Positions 53,885 to 64,000 of a stretch of DNA of 64,000 nucleotides are shown here, one piece after another. Source of the DNA: Dipodascopsis uninucleata var. uninucleata. Its lineage: Eukaryota; Ascomycota; Lipomycetes; Lipomycetales; Lipomycetaceae. Position 1 is the stretch's first letter; the number at the start of each line of letters is the position of its first letter. Below the pieces are notes generated by a model. The model ran no database searches, was not told where the DNA came from, and saw only the letters and a program-made list of their open reading frames with translations. Position numbers and translations under genes: made by a program. Where the stretch lies: positions 22,501-86,500 of the forward strand of contig JAJLTO010000003.1 of NCBI GenBank assembly GCA_030568195.1. Reading direction: 5' to 3'.

Positions 53885-54615
53885 TCAAGAGGCAACCTCT
53901 TTAGCTTCTTCTTTCTCCTCCTGAACAGGCTCATCTACAAACTGTGGTAGACCTCCAGTGTCATCCATAAGATAACTGGGCATTCCCTCGGTCTCAGCAG
54001 TATCAAATGCCACCTCCTCTCCTAAAGCTTCTAATTCTGCGTCAAGTTCAGTCTCTGAGATGTCATCAGGTAATGCATATGACCGTGCCATTGTCTCTTG
54101 TATGTCCGTTGACATATCTAGCAAGTCTTCCATTTCATCCTGAATAGACTCGATCTTATCGACGTTAATTTTTCCATACTGCTTCTTCAGTTCTTTGTTT
54201 GCTTGTTTCATTGCATCGACGGTGGTCATAACATTTCTTAGGTTATTCGTAGTCATTTGCGCTTGTTCCATATTCCAGCTCTGAGTTTGTAACGAGTCTT
54301 TCTGGCTTTCGATCATCCTCCTTTGCTTCAGAAGCTTCATTGCTTTTTGCTTCACTGCCTGCTTACCAGGGCCCTCGCCCATTCGGGCGAGTTTTTGTTG
54401 GTAAACACTGAGTTCTGAGTTGATCTTTGATAACTTGACATCCAGTGACGATACTCTTGTATCTAACTATATATTATTGTTAGCAGCCAGGAACGTAATG
54501 CTACCTGTAATTTCACCCTTGGATGAACTACTTCACGAAGTATACTTACGTTTGCCATGGCTTCATCTAACGTCGGCTTGGGCACTGCTGTCTTGGACCC
54601 AAAGATACGATCCAT
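53885..54615 (-). CDS. VPS60: ESCRT-III-associated protein Vps60 (CHMP5)
   Basis: Two exons: 54615-54550 and 54466-53885 (215 aa), intron 83 nt. MDRIFGSK at the start, then LDTRVSSLDVKLSKINSEL, QQKLARMGEGPGKQAVKQKA, SWNMEQAQMTTNNLRNVMTT, AMKQANKELKKQYGKINVDK and ELDAELEALGEE. This order and the conserved ARMGEGPGK/REGPAK motif distinguish Vps60/CHMP5 from Snf7. It is a Snf7-family helical protein that binds Vta1 and regulates Vps4 during multivesicular-body formation. The C-terminus is acidic, with the predicted interaction motif near the end. Confidence 0.94.
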
Positions 54616-55345
54616 CTTGTAGTCCTTTCTCCTAGCACTTTGGCTAATTTAATTAGGTCCTTAGTCTTGTAGCTATTACACACTGAAATTTAGGGAATAA
54701 TATATCTTCCGTCCTGTATTACCGTAGGAACAGAAAAACCTGATGGCGATTTGAGAACTATTTTTAATATAGCTTTCTATCTTGTAGACTTAATTCTTAC
54801 GTAAATGAAAGTTTGTCATTATTGATAAATGTCCATATACAAGTATCGCATAGACTGCATTACCAGGTTTGCCACTAACCCCTTAGTATTTTAATAGTCA
54901 TTCTACCGGGAACTGAAGTGACTACTTTAATCAGATTATATGAATTTCACTGTATGTAATGATTACATAAATATTACATATGCAGTAAATCAAGTGACTC
55001 GGTAGATGTTATTGAAATAGATCTTATTCACTAATACCAGCAATCGTTATAGCATAATACTTTTAAATCTTTTGCAGTTTATTACTAACGAAGATACTTT
55101 CTAATAATCAGGATAACAATTATTAGCTGTATATATTGACATATATAGTTAAGTTATCGCTTATATTGCAATACTAGAAGCACGCTAGTTGTGAACATTT
55201 TCTCTTAACTTTTATCAACTTTTCGAGGCATTATTCTTCTGTGAGTATGTAAATACAAAATAATAAGTGACCATGTTGATTTGGGATCAGTTTGGAATAA
55301 TCTATATTGTGATTAGAGGCTAACATAAATGAGAAAATAGCGATC
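54616..55345. promoter_or_regulatory. Divergent VPS60/RIB3 promoter region
   Basis: 730 bp between two start codons; holds both promoters. No clear motif or RNA gene seen. Confidence 0.45.
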
Positions 55346-56027
55346 ATGTTTAACTCAATCTCAGAGGCCGTGGATGCTTTCAAAAAAGGGGATTTCCTGG
55401 TTGTTCTCGATGACGAGTCCCGAGAGAATGAAGGTGATCTCATAATTGCTGCGCAGTTTGTTACTCTTGAAAAAATGGCTTTCCTTGTGCGGCATTCTTC
55501 TGGTTATGTTTGTGCGCCATTGTCGACTGAAAGAGCAGACCAACTAGAACTTCCCCTGATGGTTCCAAACAGCACAGATCGCCATGGCACAGCCTATACA
55601 ATCACAGTTGATTACCGAGAAGGCACTACTACAGGGATCTCTGCTCATGATAGAGCGTTGACATGCCGTAAATTAGCTGATTCTTCTTGTGCACCAAGTG
55701 ATTTCATGAAACCGGGTCATATATTACCACTTCGCGCTGTTGATGGGGGCGTTCTTGTTCGTAGAGGACACACTGAAGCTGCTGTCGGTAAGTAGAATGG
55801 TTCACTTTTCTGGGTGTTCATAGTTACTATATCAAATCCTAATACGCTTGTTAGATTTATGTAAGTTGGCCAATTTAGAGCCAGTTGGAGTTATCTGCGA
55901 AATCGTTCGTGAAAATGATGGACTGATGGCTCGTCGTGATGACTGCCTCGCATTTGGTAAAAAACATGGCCTGCCAGTAATCACAATTGATGCGCTGGTC
56001 GAGTATATGAGGTCATTAAAAAACTAA
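55346..56027 (+). CDS. RIB3: 3,4-dihydroxy-2-butanone 4-phosphate synthase
   Basis: Two exons: 55346-55787 and 55855-56027 (204 aa; yeast Rib3 is 208), intron 67 nt. The metal-binding acidic loop ESRENEGDL (24-32), HSSGYVCAPL, DRHGTAYTITVDYREGTTTG, SAHDRA, the RPGHI-type KPGHILPLRA and GHTEAAVDLCKLANLEP all match RibB/Rib3. It converts ribulose 5-phosphate to the four-carbon unit of riboflavin plus formate. No GTP cyclohydrolase II domain is fused, as expected for fungi. Confidence 0.96.
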
Positions 56028-56376
56028 AGACCCAACTATGTATTTTTAGGAATATTTCTGACCTGTGAATGATCATGATATATTTTACTTAAAATTTTTG
56101 TTAGAGCTTCACATATACAATATCAATCTTTTGATCGCAGTTAAAAATTATTGTATGGTATTTTATGAGCAATTGTATACAAAGCTTTGATTTTGACGTT
56201 TCCAATCACTAGTTTAGTTACAAGAGCTCCTTGTGCTTTCCTCAATAGTAGTACACCTTATTCAACAATTTGAAATTAAACACGCACAAATAACAAAATC
56301 ACATCCAGAAAATGCTACTAATAGAACATTAATATATATGTATATGTATAGATATACAAAGAAAAAAGAGCCTGCT
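56028..56376. other. Convergent 3' region of RIB3 and NTR1
   Basis: 349 bp, AT-rich. A short TATATATGTATATGTATA-type run lies near 56331-56349. Nothing else seen. Confidence 0.5.
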
Positions 56377-58893
56377 CTATCTTTTCCTTGCAAGATCTCC
56401 GATTTCCTCAACGCCAATGGGCTCCCATTCGAATTCACCATCAGAACCTCTGCTCGTCTTGTCTTGTGCCCATAAAATTTCATCTTCAAAATAACACATA
56501 AATCCACCACGTCCTGATGCCGAAGCCGTAACACGATACAACGGATGCCCCAGTACTTCATGTGCACGTCGTAAAGGAATAAAGAGAAGATTATTGTCCA
56601 TGCAAAAGTCTTCTACAACATCCTTCATGGTACTCTCTCCGACTGTATTCTGTACATATTCTCGCGACTGTGTTTGCTCTTTCTCTTTAGTTTCCTTAAA
56701 ATGCTCTGCAGACTGTGAGTTTTTTATGTTGTTTCCATGAGATACTTCAAAGACAGGCGAATCTAACTCATCGGCCGCTCGAGTTCCAAGATACGACGCT
56801 TTCTTTATTAGATCTCGGCCCACTTGAAATCCTTTTCGAACACCAGGAGATACTCTGAGATCTCTGGGAAATAAGCTCACCCAAAACTTATACCATTCAT
56901 TGACTTCAGAGTAATTAGGCTCAGAAGTTAACCACATATACAAGATATCTAGCCACTTTGGAAAAAATTCCGTTTCAATTAAATAGCTGAATTTGCTATT
57001 TCGGAAGTATCTCCTCCATTTCAGAACATCTTGAATAGGTTTCACGTCTTGATCACTAGGATTCACTTGAAAACCAATTCTTAGAACATTCACTAGTTTT
57101 GGATAAATGTGCTGTTCAGTCATCTTCTCCAAATCACGACGGTCAAAAACCTCTCGCCATTCATCCAATCCATCTATAGTACCATGACTAATATCCCAAT
57201 TTGACATTAGTAAATTATACTTGCGTCTTATATCAGATACAATAGGTTTAAGATGGGAACCAAGATACGGCATCCATGGAAATATCCATAAGTGGGGTGC
57301 CGGGGTAACGTAACTCATTACCTGCGAACTTCTGGGATCCCAGTTAGAGACAGCAAGATTGATTCTAGGCAACACCACTTGTTCCAATAATTGCGACACG
57401 ATGAAATGAGGTAGAATTTCCTTCCATTCTTCTAATAAGATAATCAGATCCGTTGGTTTATATACATTCCAATCATTGTATAAAGCAGAGCGGACTCGAG
57501 GCAACCAAATTTCCGACAGCATGCTTTCAAATAACGTTGCTCGCCTAGTAGCTATCAATTTAGTCTCAATAAACTTTCTTTTCTCACTGTGGTAATCAAT
57601 TCGTAGTATTGTCCTCCATCTCGTAAAGTAGTCTTTCAAATATGTTGGTTCACTCAGAGGATTCCAATCCATGATGATTTTTCGCAATATATGCTGAGTT
57701 GACGCAATAGCCACGTCGTCCAATTTGAAATGCTCGACTTCGTTGGGGTATTGAAATTGTAGCTTTTCCAGTCTCTTACTGATATCTTCCAAGATCGGAG
57801 GATATTGGCCAACGTAGACTGGATCGGACTTCGATATATTTAAAACTAGTTCACCAATATCCTTGACAATATCCATTACTTGTGATAGTCTATCTATGTT
57901 GAGTGTCTCATCATCGACTAGCTTTCTTATACGCTCTTCCTCCTTGTCAATATGTTTACGTCTGGATTGAAGATTTTCCCATTCGTTTGCATACATTTCT
58001 AGATCGCGACGAGCAAGTTCGGCCATTCGAGCTTTTTCGGCCTCTTCATTATCTGGTACTTGCATAGCAACAATATCCTTCATGTCCTCCACGACTTTTG
58101 TTTCAATTCCTCGCATGTCAATAATATTTTTCCAATAAGAAGGAACTGGTAATCCTAGTCCCTCGATCTCCTCTATTGTCCTGTACGTAACCTTGGAACG
58201 CATTGTTCTTTTGGGCTCGGATCGATTTCTCACTTTTGATACTTCTTGCTCATCATCAGTAATATCTGTAGTCATGCCTGCCCGTCGTCTTTCTTCCCGT
58301 ACAGCTTGCTTTGTCTTTTCTTTAACGCCACCAAGCCCGAGTCTTTCAGGACGTAGCTTTTGTTCAATGGGATTCACGATTCCTCTACCATCGGTACCAA
58401 GACCTTGACCCTCGACGTAGCCCATTTTTGCAAGAAGCTTTTCCCCCAGACCGTACGAGCCACCAAGCCTAGACTTCGTTGATGGTTTCTTCCTTGCAGC
58501 TAGGAAAGATGTTTTATAGCCAGCCGATCGAGCAGTATCTACAGAATCTCTACCATGTTCTGTTTCCGCATAACTTTGAAAATCAGTCCGTATTCGTGTA
58601 GACATTTCGCTTTCCTTAGCTTCCTCTTGCATTTCGATATCTGACAGTTCCATAGCTCCATTTACTTTGGCATCCATGTCTCTATCAGGGTTGTCAGAGC
58701 TTTCAGCATCGTCATTGACGTATTTACTCAATTTACTTTGAGCAAAGCTCACCCCGCGATATCGCATCTGCTTTGAAAACAAATCATTGGTTTTCAGACC
58801 TTCATCTCCATCGTCACTTGAAAATCCGCTACCAAAACTACGGCCAAATGAGGGCCGCGGAGCATCATCGTAATCCGAAGAATCCGAGGACAT
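56377..58893 (-). CDS. NTR1: G-patch spliceosome-disassembly factor (NTR1/SPP382, TFIP11)
   Basis: Single exon of 838 aa, ATG at 58893. The order is an acidic Ser/Asp N-terminus with RYRGVSFAQS, a G-patch (about 145-190: GLGEKLLAKMGYVEGQGLG), a basic linker, then the GCFC/TFP11 helical region (DPVYVGQYPPILEDISKRLE, WNPLSEPTYLKDYFTRW, MLSEIWLPRVRSALYNDWNV, DVLKWRRYFRNSKFSY). TFIP11/Ntr1 recruits and activates the DEAH helicase Prp43 through the G-patch to release the intron lariat. It shares a 263-bp divergent promoter with PSF3. Confidence 0.93.
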   Translation of the reverse strand: MSSDSSDYDDAPRPSFGRSFGSGFSSDDGDEGLKTNDLFSKQMRYRGVSFAQSKLSKYVNDDAESSDNPDRDMDAKVNGAMELSDIEMQEEAKESEMSTRIRTDFQSYAETEHGRDSVDTARSAGYKTSFLAARKKPSTKSRLGGSYGLGEKLLAKMGYVEGQGLGTDGRGIVNPIEQKLRPERLGLGGVKEKTKQAVREERRRAGMTTDITDDEQEVSKVRNRSEPKRTMRSKVTYRTIEEIEGLGLPVPSYWKNIIDMRGIETKVVEDMKDIVAMQVPDNEEAEKARMAELARRDLEMYANEWENLQSRRKHIDKEEERIRKLVDDETLNIDRLSQVMDIVKDIGELVLNISKSDPVYVGQYPPILEDISKRLEKLQFQYPNEVEHFKLDDVAIASTQHILRKIIMDWNPLSEPTYLKDYFTRWRTILRIDYHSEKRKFIETKLIATRRATLFESMLSEIWLPRVRSALYNDWNVYKPTDLIILLEEWKEILPHFIVSQLLEQVVLPRINLAVSNWDPRSSQVMSYVTPAPHLWIFPWMPYLGSHLKPIVSDIRRKYNLLMSNWDISHGTIDGLDEWREVFDRRDLEKMTEQHIYPKLVNVLRIGFQVNPSDQDVKPIQDVLKWRRYFRNSKFSYLIETEFFPKWLDILYMWLTSEPNYSEVNEWYKFWVSLFPRDLRVSPGVRKGFQVGRDLIKKASYLGTRAADELDSPVFEVSHGNNIKNSQSAEHFKETKEKEQTQSREYVQNTVGESTMKDVVEDFCMDNNLLFIPLRRAHEVLGHPLYRVTASASGRGGFMCYFEDEILWAQDKTSRGSDGEFEWEPIGVEEIGDLARKR

Positions 58894-59156
58894 GTTCCAT
58901 CGATCTTAAAAAGATTGCCTGCCTAGAAATTTTTGACAACAAATTTTTCTTGAGTATACAAAAAATAGCAATCTCAATAATGATATATGGTAAAGCACTT
59001 TTGAATGTTATGAGTGGCGGATAAGGCTATCTTGCGCCATAATTTGTGGCTTATGTATGTCCAATTCTCGAAACGCGTCTCAAAACGCGATATAGCTTTA
59101 ATGGAATTGCTTAACTCATAAACCAGCAAACAAGTCAAGCAGTTAAGAACTCGAGA

Positions 59157-59966
59157 ATGAACAACTACTATTCTATAGATGACATACTTACCGATGGTCA
59201 TGTAAGTCCAGAGTATTCAAGCTAAGTTATCTACTAAGATATATTAGAAGGCATTGCTGACATTAAGGAAAATCAGAAAATACCGACTGTATTTCAAATT
59301 GATGTCCCCGGAATGGGATATTTAGAACATGGCAGAAGTACAAATACAGACGTATGAGAATAGAGAATAAATTTGTCTCTATTGATAAATTCTAACGTAA
59401 CTGGGCGTGAGATTTGTTTAGATTGAAGAAGGTGCATGCATTGAATTACCTCTCTGGATGTCAGAGGTTCTCGCAATCACAGGTATTTCAGATGAGCTAC
59501 CAGTGGGATTCATAACGGTCTCAACTCCTTTGCAGTTCAATAGTAAGGTGGTTAATGCAATTAAGGCAGATGCTGTAACTGTAGACATCAAAGCGCTGTG
59601 TTCTCAGTTTTTCAAACTTGGAGAACGCTGGCTAAGTATGACTGGAGATGAATCTCTTCTTGAAGTCCTAATGGAGGTACGTGCTCTCTAAATAAGGTAC
59701 TACTATACTTTAATCTGCTTACTCACGATACTTATAGGCATTCAAGAAAAGATCTGCTCTGATTAATGACCATGCATACAATACAAGATTAGCGATGATA
59801 GCGGATAGCACAGCGTTTTTAGCCAAGCTGGATGAAACGGAATTGCAATGTAAGTAGAGAATTCTATGTGTGAATTGAGAACTTACTTGCTAATTTTGTT
59901 ACAGTATATCGTAGAGCACATGATTCATCCAAAGATTTGCGGAAATGGATTAGTTCTAAAAGATAA
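59157..59966 (+). CDS. PSF3: GINS complex subunit Psf3
   Basis: Five exons: 59157-59201, 59277-59351, 59422-59676, 59738-59849, 59905-59966 (182 aa). Spliced text matches yeast Psf3: MNNYYSIDDILTDG, FQIDVPGMGYLE, IELPLWMSEVLAI, STPLQFNSKVVNAIKADAV, LAKLDETELQLYRRAHDSS and KWISSKR. GINS with Cdc45 and Mcm2-7 forms the replicative helicase. Acceptor 59276 was chosen over 59267 because it keeps the spacing between DILTDG and the FQ block as in yeast. Introns are 55-75 nt. Confidence 0.93.
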
Positions 59967-60148
59967 CAATTTGAATTGCTTACGTGTAACATTTGAATGC
60001 ATTAAAAAAATAGAATAAAATGCGGACGTCGCCATTAAATACTATTACGGGTTTATTAACTTATAATACAAACACAAAAAAAGGGATCTTGGACAAAGAA
60101 TACGGAGAGATGTAATGCCTTCTTATTTTAAAGGGACTAGGACTGATA

Positions 60149-61151
60149 CTAGAAACTACCTCTAAATGTATCCAATATTTGATTTCTGATCTGCCTTGCC
60201 TGTACTGGTGTGCCATCATTATTATTTATGTCATTAGCTGCGACTGTCTCGTCATTATCTGCTGTTGTACCTTGTGTGCCTGCAACGGACGGGTTTGTTG
60301 TAATTCCCGGAATGATGATATTACGGCGATCTAGACTGTTTCCTCGTAAAATGAATGCTCGTCTTTCCCACCACCACGCTGGAATACGCCAACTCCGACT
60401 TGGTAAAACATCCTTATTCCAAAGAACGCCAACTAGCCATCCTGTGAAAGAAGTTATAAGACTTCCTGGCATCTGTCCTAATGCAAGCTGCGAAGCAAGT
60501 ATATAAATAAATATTTTATCGGAAAAGGTGATTTGACGTTGCTGGTTAGGTTGTGAAGAAGATGATATCCTGAACTTGTATACAGAAGGAATAAGGTGGT
60601 GATATTGAGCCAAAATCGCAAATACTATAGGAGTTGGACCCGGAGGAAGATAGTTTGCAGTATATGAAGGGACGATTTTCATCGTAATAAGTAAACAAGG
60701 TGCTAAAACAAAGGAATATCCGATAGCCAAGAGAATCATAGACTTCATAGGTTAGTTAAATTCTTCAGGTATATATTGTATATTTGAATGCACTCACGGC
60801 AAACTTTCTACTTCCCAAGAGTCGCTCTATGACTCGCAGGTTGTATAATAACAACGATGAAAATAAGACTTCAGACTCATTGAGATAAACAATCTGCCAG
60901 ACTAATAGCCTCCACCATTGCCCTGAAGATATGCGATATAGCCGTTAGTCTAGTTTCCACTACTACCTACAGTTCTTCTTAGTCGAAGAAACTACTATCT
61001 TACCCCATCGCCAAATTTGAGGATCTAGCTGTAAAAAGAAATAGTGCTTTATTCCAATAATTGACGTGATAAGCGACAGAGTAAACGTTCCCACTACCAA
61101 TATTTTAGATACAGGTGCATTCTGAAAACCTGGCGGAGTAGCAGAAAACAT
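60149..61151 (-). CDS. DSC2: DSC2-like rhomboid-fold membrane protein (DSC E3 ligase complex / UBAC2 type)
   Basis: Three exons: 61151-61004, 60922-60798, 60742-60149 (288 aa), introns 81 and 55 nt. MFSATPPGFQNAPVSKILVV, then KHYFFLQLDPQIWRWGQWWR, NESEVLFSSLLLYNLRVIER, GSRKFAS and NYLPPGPTPIVFAILAQYHH are those of Dsc2/UBAC2 proteins. About six hydrophobic segments fit the rhomboid pseudoprotease fold. In fission yeast the Dsc E3 complex in the Golgi/ER membrane cleaves SREBP and degrades membrane proteins. The polar C-terminus (from about 240) ends with QARQIRNQILDTFRGSF, which may be a short UBA-like helix; a full UBA domain is not clear. Confidence 0.85.
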
Positions 61152-61756
61152 ATTTTACTGTATGATTCTAGTTCAGATATCTGAAGAACACGTTCACCAC
61201 TAGATTAAATAAGAAAAAATATAATCTGACTTAAAAAGAATAGTTAAGTACAGTCGCCTAAATGTATTTAATCCCAACTAAATAAAAGGATGTGTGCTAA
61301 ATTTAATCATCACTTCACTTGAATTGAAAATATATTATCGAGAAGATAGATTTAGATCAATTATAAAACAATAGTTTACTATTGCGTGAAGATAATGCTA
61401 CTATGCAAACTTCCTAGTATGCTGCTGTAGTCACATAGTTGAGGAATTGGAACATTTACGTTTTTTACAGTACATACATAGTGTCAAAAGTTATACTCCA
61501 GACTTACCAATGTTTGTGTCATCTGACATTTAACTGGATTTAATAAGCTGAAGGAAGAGCTTACACAATAATTATATTCAGTACCCAAACTACACGATAG
61601 AAGTCTTAAGTTTAGTGCCTTTTAAGACTGTGTGAAAAAAAGATATGGGAATATAGGTTCAAAATTAGAATAATAAATATATATTCTTTTCATATATTTC
61701 AGAATTTAGTTGAACATAAGGTTCAAATATGAACACGAGTCTGCGGATTCAATAAC
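61152..61756. other. Intergenic, DSC2 promoter and SOD2 3' region
   Basis: 605 bp, AT-rich, no coding signal or RNA gene recognised. Confidence 0.5.
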
Positions 61757-62610
61757 CTAGGCCAAAAATCGCTTCTCTGCTGTCTTCCAGTTGATAACAT
61801 TCCAGATAGCCTTGAAGTAGTCGGCCTTAACATTCTGATACTGGAGATAATAAGCATGCTCCCATGCGTCAATACCAACCAAAGGTATATAAGGACCAGT
61901 AACTGGATCTTGATTCTATACGATACATTCGTCAGAATTTTACTTAACTTATGGAGTATAAGAATGCTTTAAATATCACTTACAGCTTTGTTAATAACCT
62001 CAAGCTCACCAGTAGTAGAATTTTTAACGAGCCATGTCCATCCAGATCCCTGAATGGCCATAAGACCAGCATTAACATCAGAGATCAACTTGTCATAAGA
62101 TCCAAATTTGGTTTCAATTGCCTTAGTAAGTGGGCTACTACTTCCGAGGATCTCACCACCGCCCTGGCTGGAAGGTGCCAAGTTCTCCCAAAATAGACTG
62201 TGATTAATGTGACCACCGCCGTGAAAATTGATGAGAGGCTGAAGTGCAATCTGACCCTTGATGTCCTCCTTTTCGGAGGCAATAGCAAGTTTCTCAACAG
62301 CAGCATTATAACCATTGACATATGTAGCATGATGCTTCGTATAGTGCAGCTATATTTTAAATATGTCTAATTAGCATAGAGAATCAAATGTTGAAAGACT
62401 AGTGTACAATATTTAGATGACTACGGCTCTCTTGCATACCTCCATGATCTTTCCGGAAATATAGGGTTCAAGCGCTCCAAAGTCATAAGGCATGTCTGGT
62501 AACGTAGCCTTTCCTCTAGTGAAGGAAGTGAACATTGGTTTAACAGCTGATCGCATTGTTGAACGGCCAAGAACCGATGCAGCTGCCGAACGAATAAGAC
62601 TTGGTGCCAT
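61757..62610 (-). CDS. SOD2: Mitochondrial Mn superoxide dismutase
   Basis: Three exons: 62610-62440, 62349-61984, 61915-61757 (231 aa; yeast Sod2 is 233), introns 90 and 68 nt. The first 30 residues are a basic mitochondrial presequence. Metal ligands are present: His59 (LHYTKHH), His107 (HINHSLFW), and Asp and His in [13 protein letters not shown]. The GGGH and WTWLVKN text and Gly residues specific for MnSOD are there. It removes superoxide in the matrix. The frame ends with ...[11 protein letters not shown]. Confidence 0.96.
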
Positions 62611-63253
62611 GATTACTCAAGTATACTAGATTGCTATGAATCCTAGTTAGTATCGATCTTCGTAATTTACAACCCCCAAGTACACGTTAGAACTACAATC
62701 ACTAAATTTTAAGCTTCATTAGCACACTTACAAACAGAATGAGTTAACTGTCGATGAAATTTACAAAGAAACAATAAAATCGGTTGAAACGGATATTCGA
62801 GAGAATATATTGTTTGGATCTAGCTCTCTAATGTTTACCCGGACCTAAGTTAATCACATCCAATAGAAAAATCCAGATTCAACTAAATAAACATTTACAT
62901 CATTACGACTGCATCTGGCCATAGCTCCATCTAGTAATAACTCCATATTTATAATATTGATAAGCCACTTTTTGAACTACGCTCTATATGATTCAACATT
63001 CATGGGCAAACTACATTTCACATCACACAAGAAATATTATCTGAAACAATCCTATTAGATAGATATATTATTCTTTATGAATTACAGGAACATAATTTAA
63101 TAAATTAAAATAAAATGACATTTCTTTCAAACTTACAAACGAAACGCCTCTAAACCTTACATTACAGCCAGATCCATACCAGCACCGCCTTATATAAAAA
63201 CAATTTATCCATATAATAAAGCCAATTTAAACTGGGCTGTTTATCAGATCAAA
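62611..63253. other. Intergenic, SOD2 promoter and polyubiquitin 3' region
   Basis: 643 bp; the right part is the AT-rich 3' UTR of the polyubiquitin gene. No other feature seen. Confidence 0.5.
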
Positions 63254-63910
<657 letters not shown>

Positions 63911-64000
63911 TTAGTAAACAAAATTTTCAAAACTAGATAGCCGTCTAAGATATCGAACAAAATTTCGAAATCGCACAAATTATTCATGAGAGAATTTTTA

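Noticed and set aside
59268-59276. Alternative PSF3 exon 2 acceptor at 59267 adding Glu-Asn-Gln
   Set aside because: It is in frame, but the spacing to the conserved FQ..VPG block matches yeast Psf3 only with the acceptor at 59276.

Overview
This window is nuclear DNA from an ascomycete fungus. It is AT-rich and dense, with genes on both strands and many short introns (mostly 53-127 nt) using GTAAGT/GTATGT-type donors, CTAAC/CTAAT-like branch points and TAG/CAG acceptors. A NEW1-type ABC-F ATPase, AIM9, ASA1, a Zn2Cys6 factor of the XlnR type, EXO84 and a DSC2-like protein point to Ascomycota. DDB1, missing from S. cerevisiae, and the intron density argue against Saccharomycetaceae. CTG encodes Leu at conserved positions (for example RAS, 20929-20931), so this is not a CUG-Ser yeast. 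A HomolD-like CAGTCAC box upstream of RPL24 hints at Taphrinomycotina, but I cannot place the species.

Layout. 1-11 kb: the 3' end of an unrecognised gene, a mitochondrial-looking MoCF-domain protein, NEW1 (-), ASA1 (+), DBP7 (-) and RPC37 (+). 11-18 kb: DDB1 (+), AIM9 (-), GCN3/eIF2B-alpha (-). 18-25 kb: an intron-bearing tRNA-Arg(CCT), a gene-poor stretch, RAS (+), an unidentified membrane protein (-), an intron-bearing tRNA-Trp and GMF (+). 25-31 kb: an XlnR-like regulator, ELP4 and a paralogue of the unidentified membrane protein. 31-43 kb: YND1, RDI1, TFB4, EXO84, an SNA3/PMP3-like PPxY protein and an aldo-keto reductase. 43-54 kb: two tandem tRNA-Leu(AAG), RAT1, PSA1, a 2.3-kb gene-free stretch, RPL24, COQ3, VPS60. 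54-64 kb: RIB3, a TFIP11/NTR1 G-patch protein, PSF3, a DSC2-like protein, SOD2, and a polyubiquitin gene cut by the window edge.

Almost everything is core housekeeping: translation (NEW1, GCN3, RPL24, DBP7, tRNAs), transcription and RNA decay (RPC37, TFB4, ELP4, RAT1, NTR1), replication and repair (PSF3, DDB1), trafficking and signalling (EXO84, VPS60, RAS, RDI1, SNA-like, DSC2) and metabolism (PSA1, COQ3, RIB3, SOD2, AKR, YND1). I see no CRISPR, no biosynthetic cluster and no intact transposon. Spliced models were built by hand from splice motifs, frame and family conservation; all the spliced lengths given are divisible by three.

The best leads are: the paralogous pair of uncharacterised membrane proteins with a phase-1 intron at the same place (one intron only 36 nt); ATG-proximal micro-exons followed by unusually long first introns in RAS, RAT1, PSA1 and RPL24; a GC-AG intron in ASA1; a palindromic RRPE-like element in the 190-bp DBP7/RPC37 divergent promoter; the RPL24 upstream elements; and a tRNA-Leu pair sharing a 16-nt box at exactly -58.
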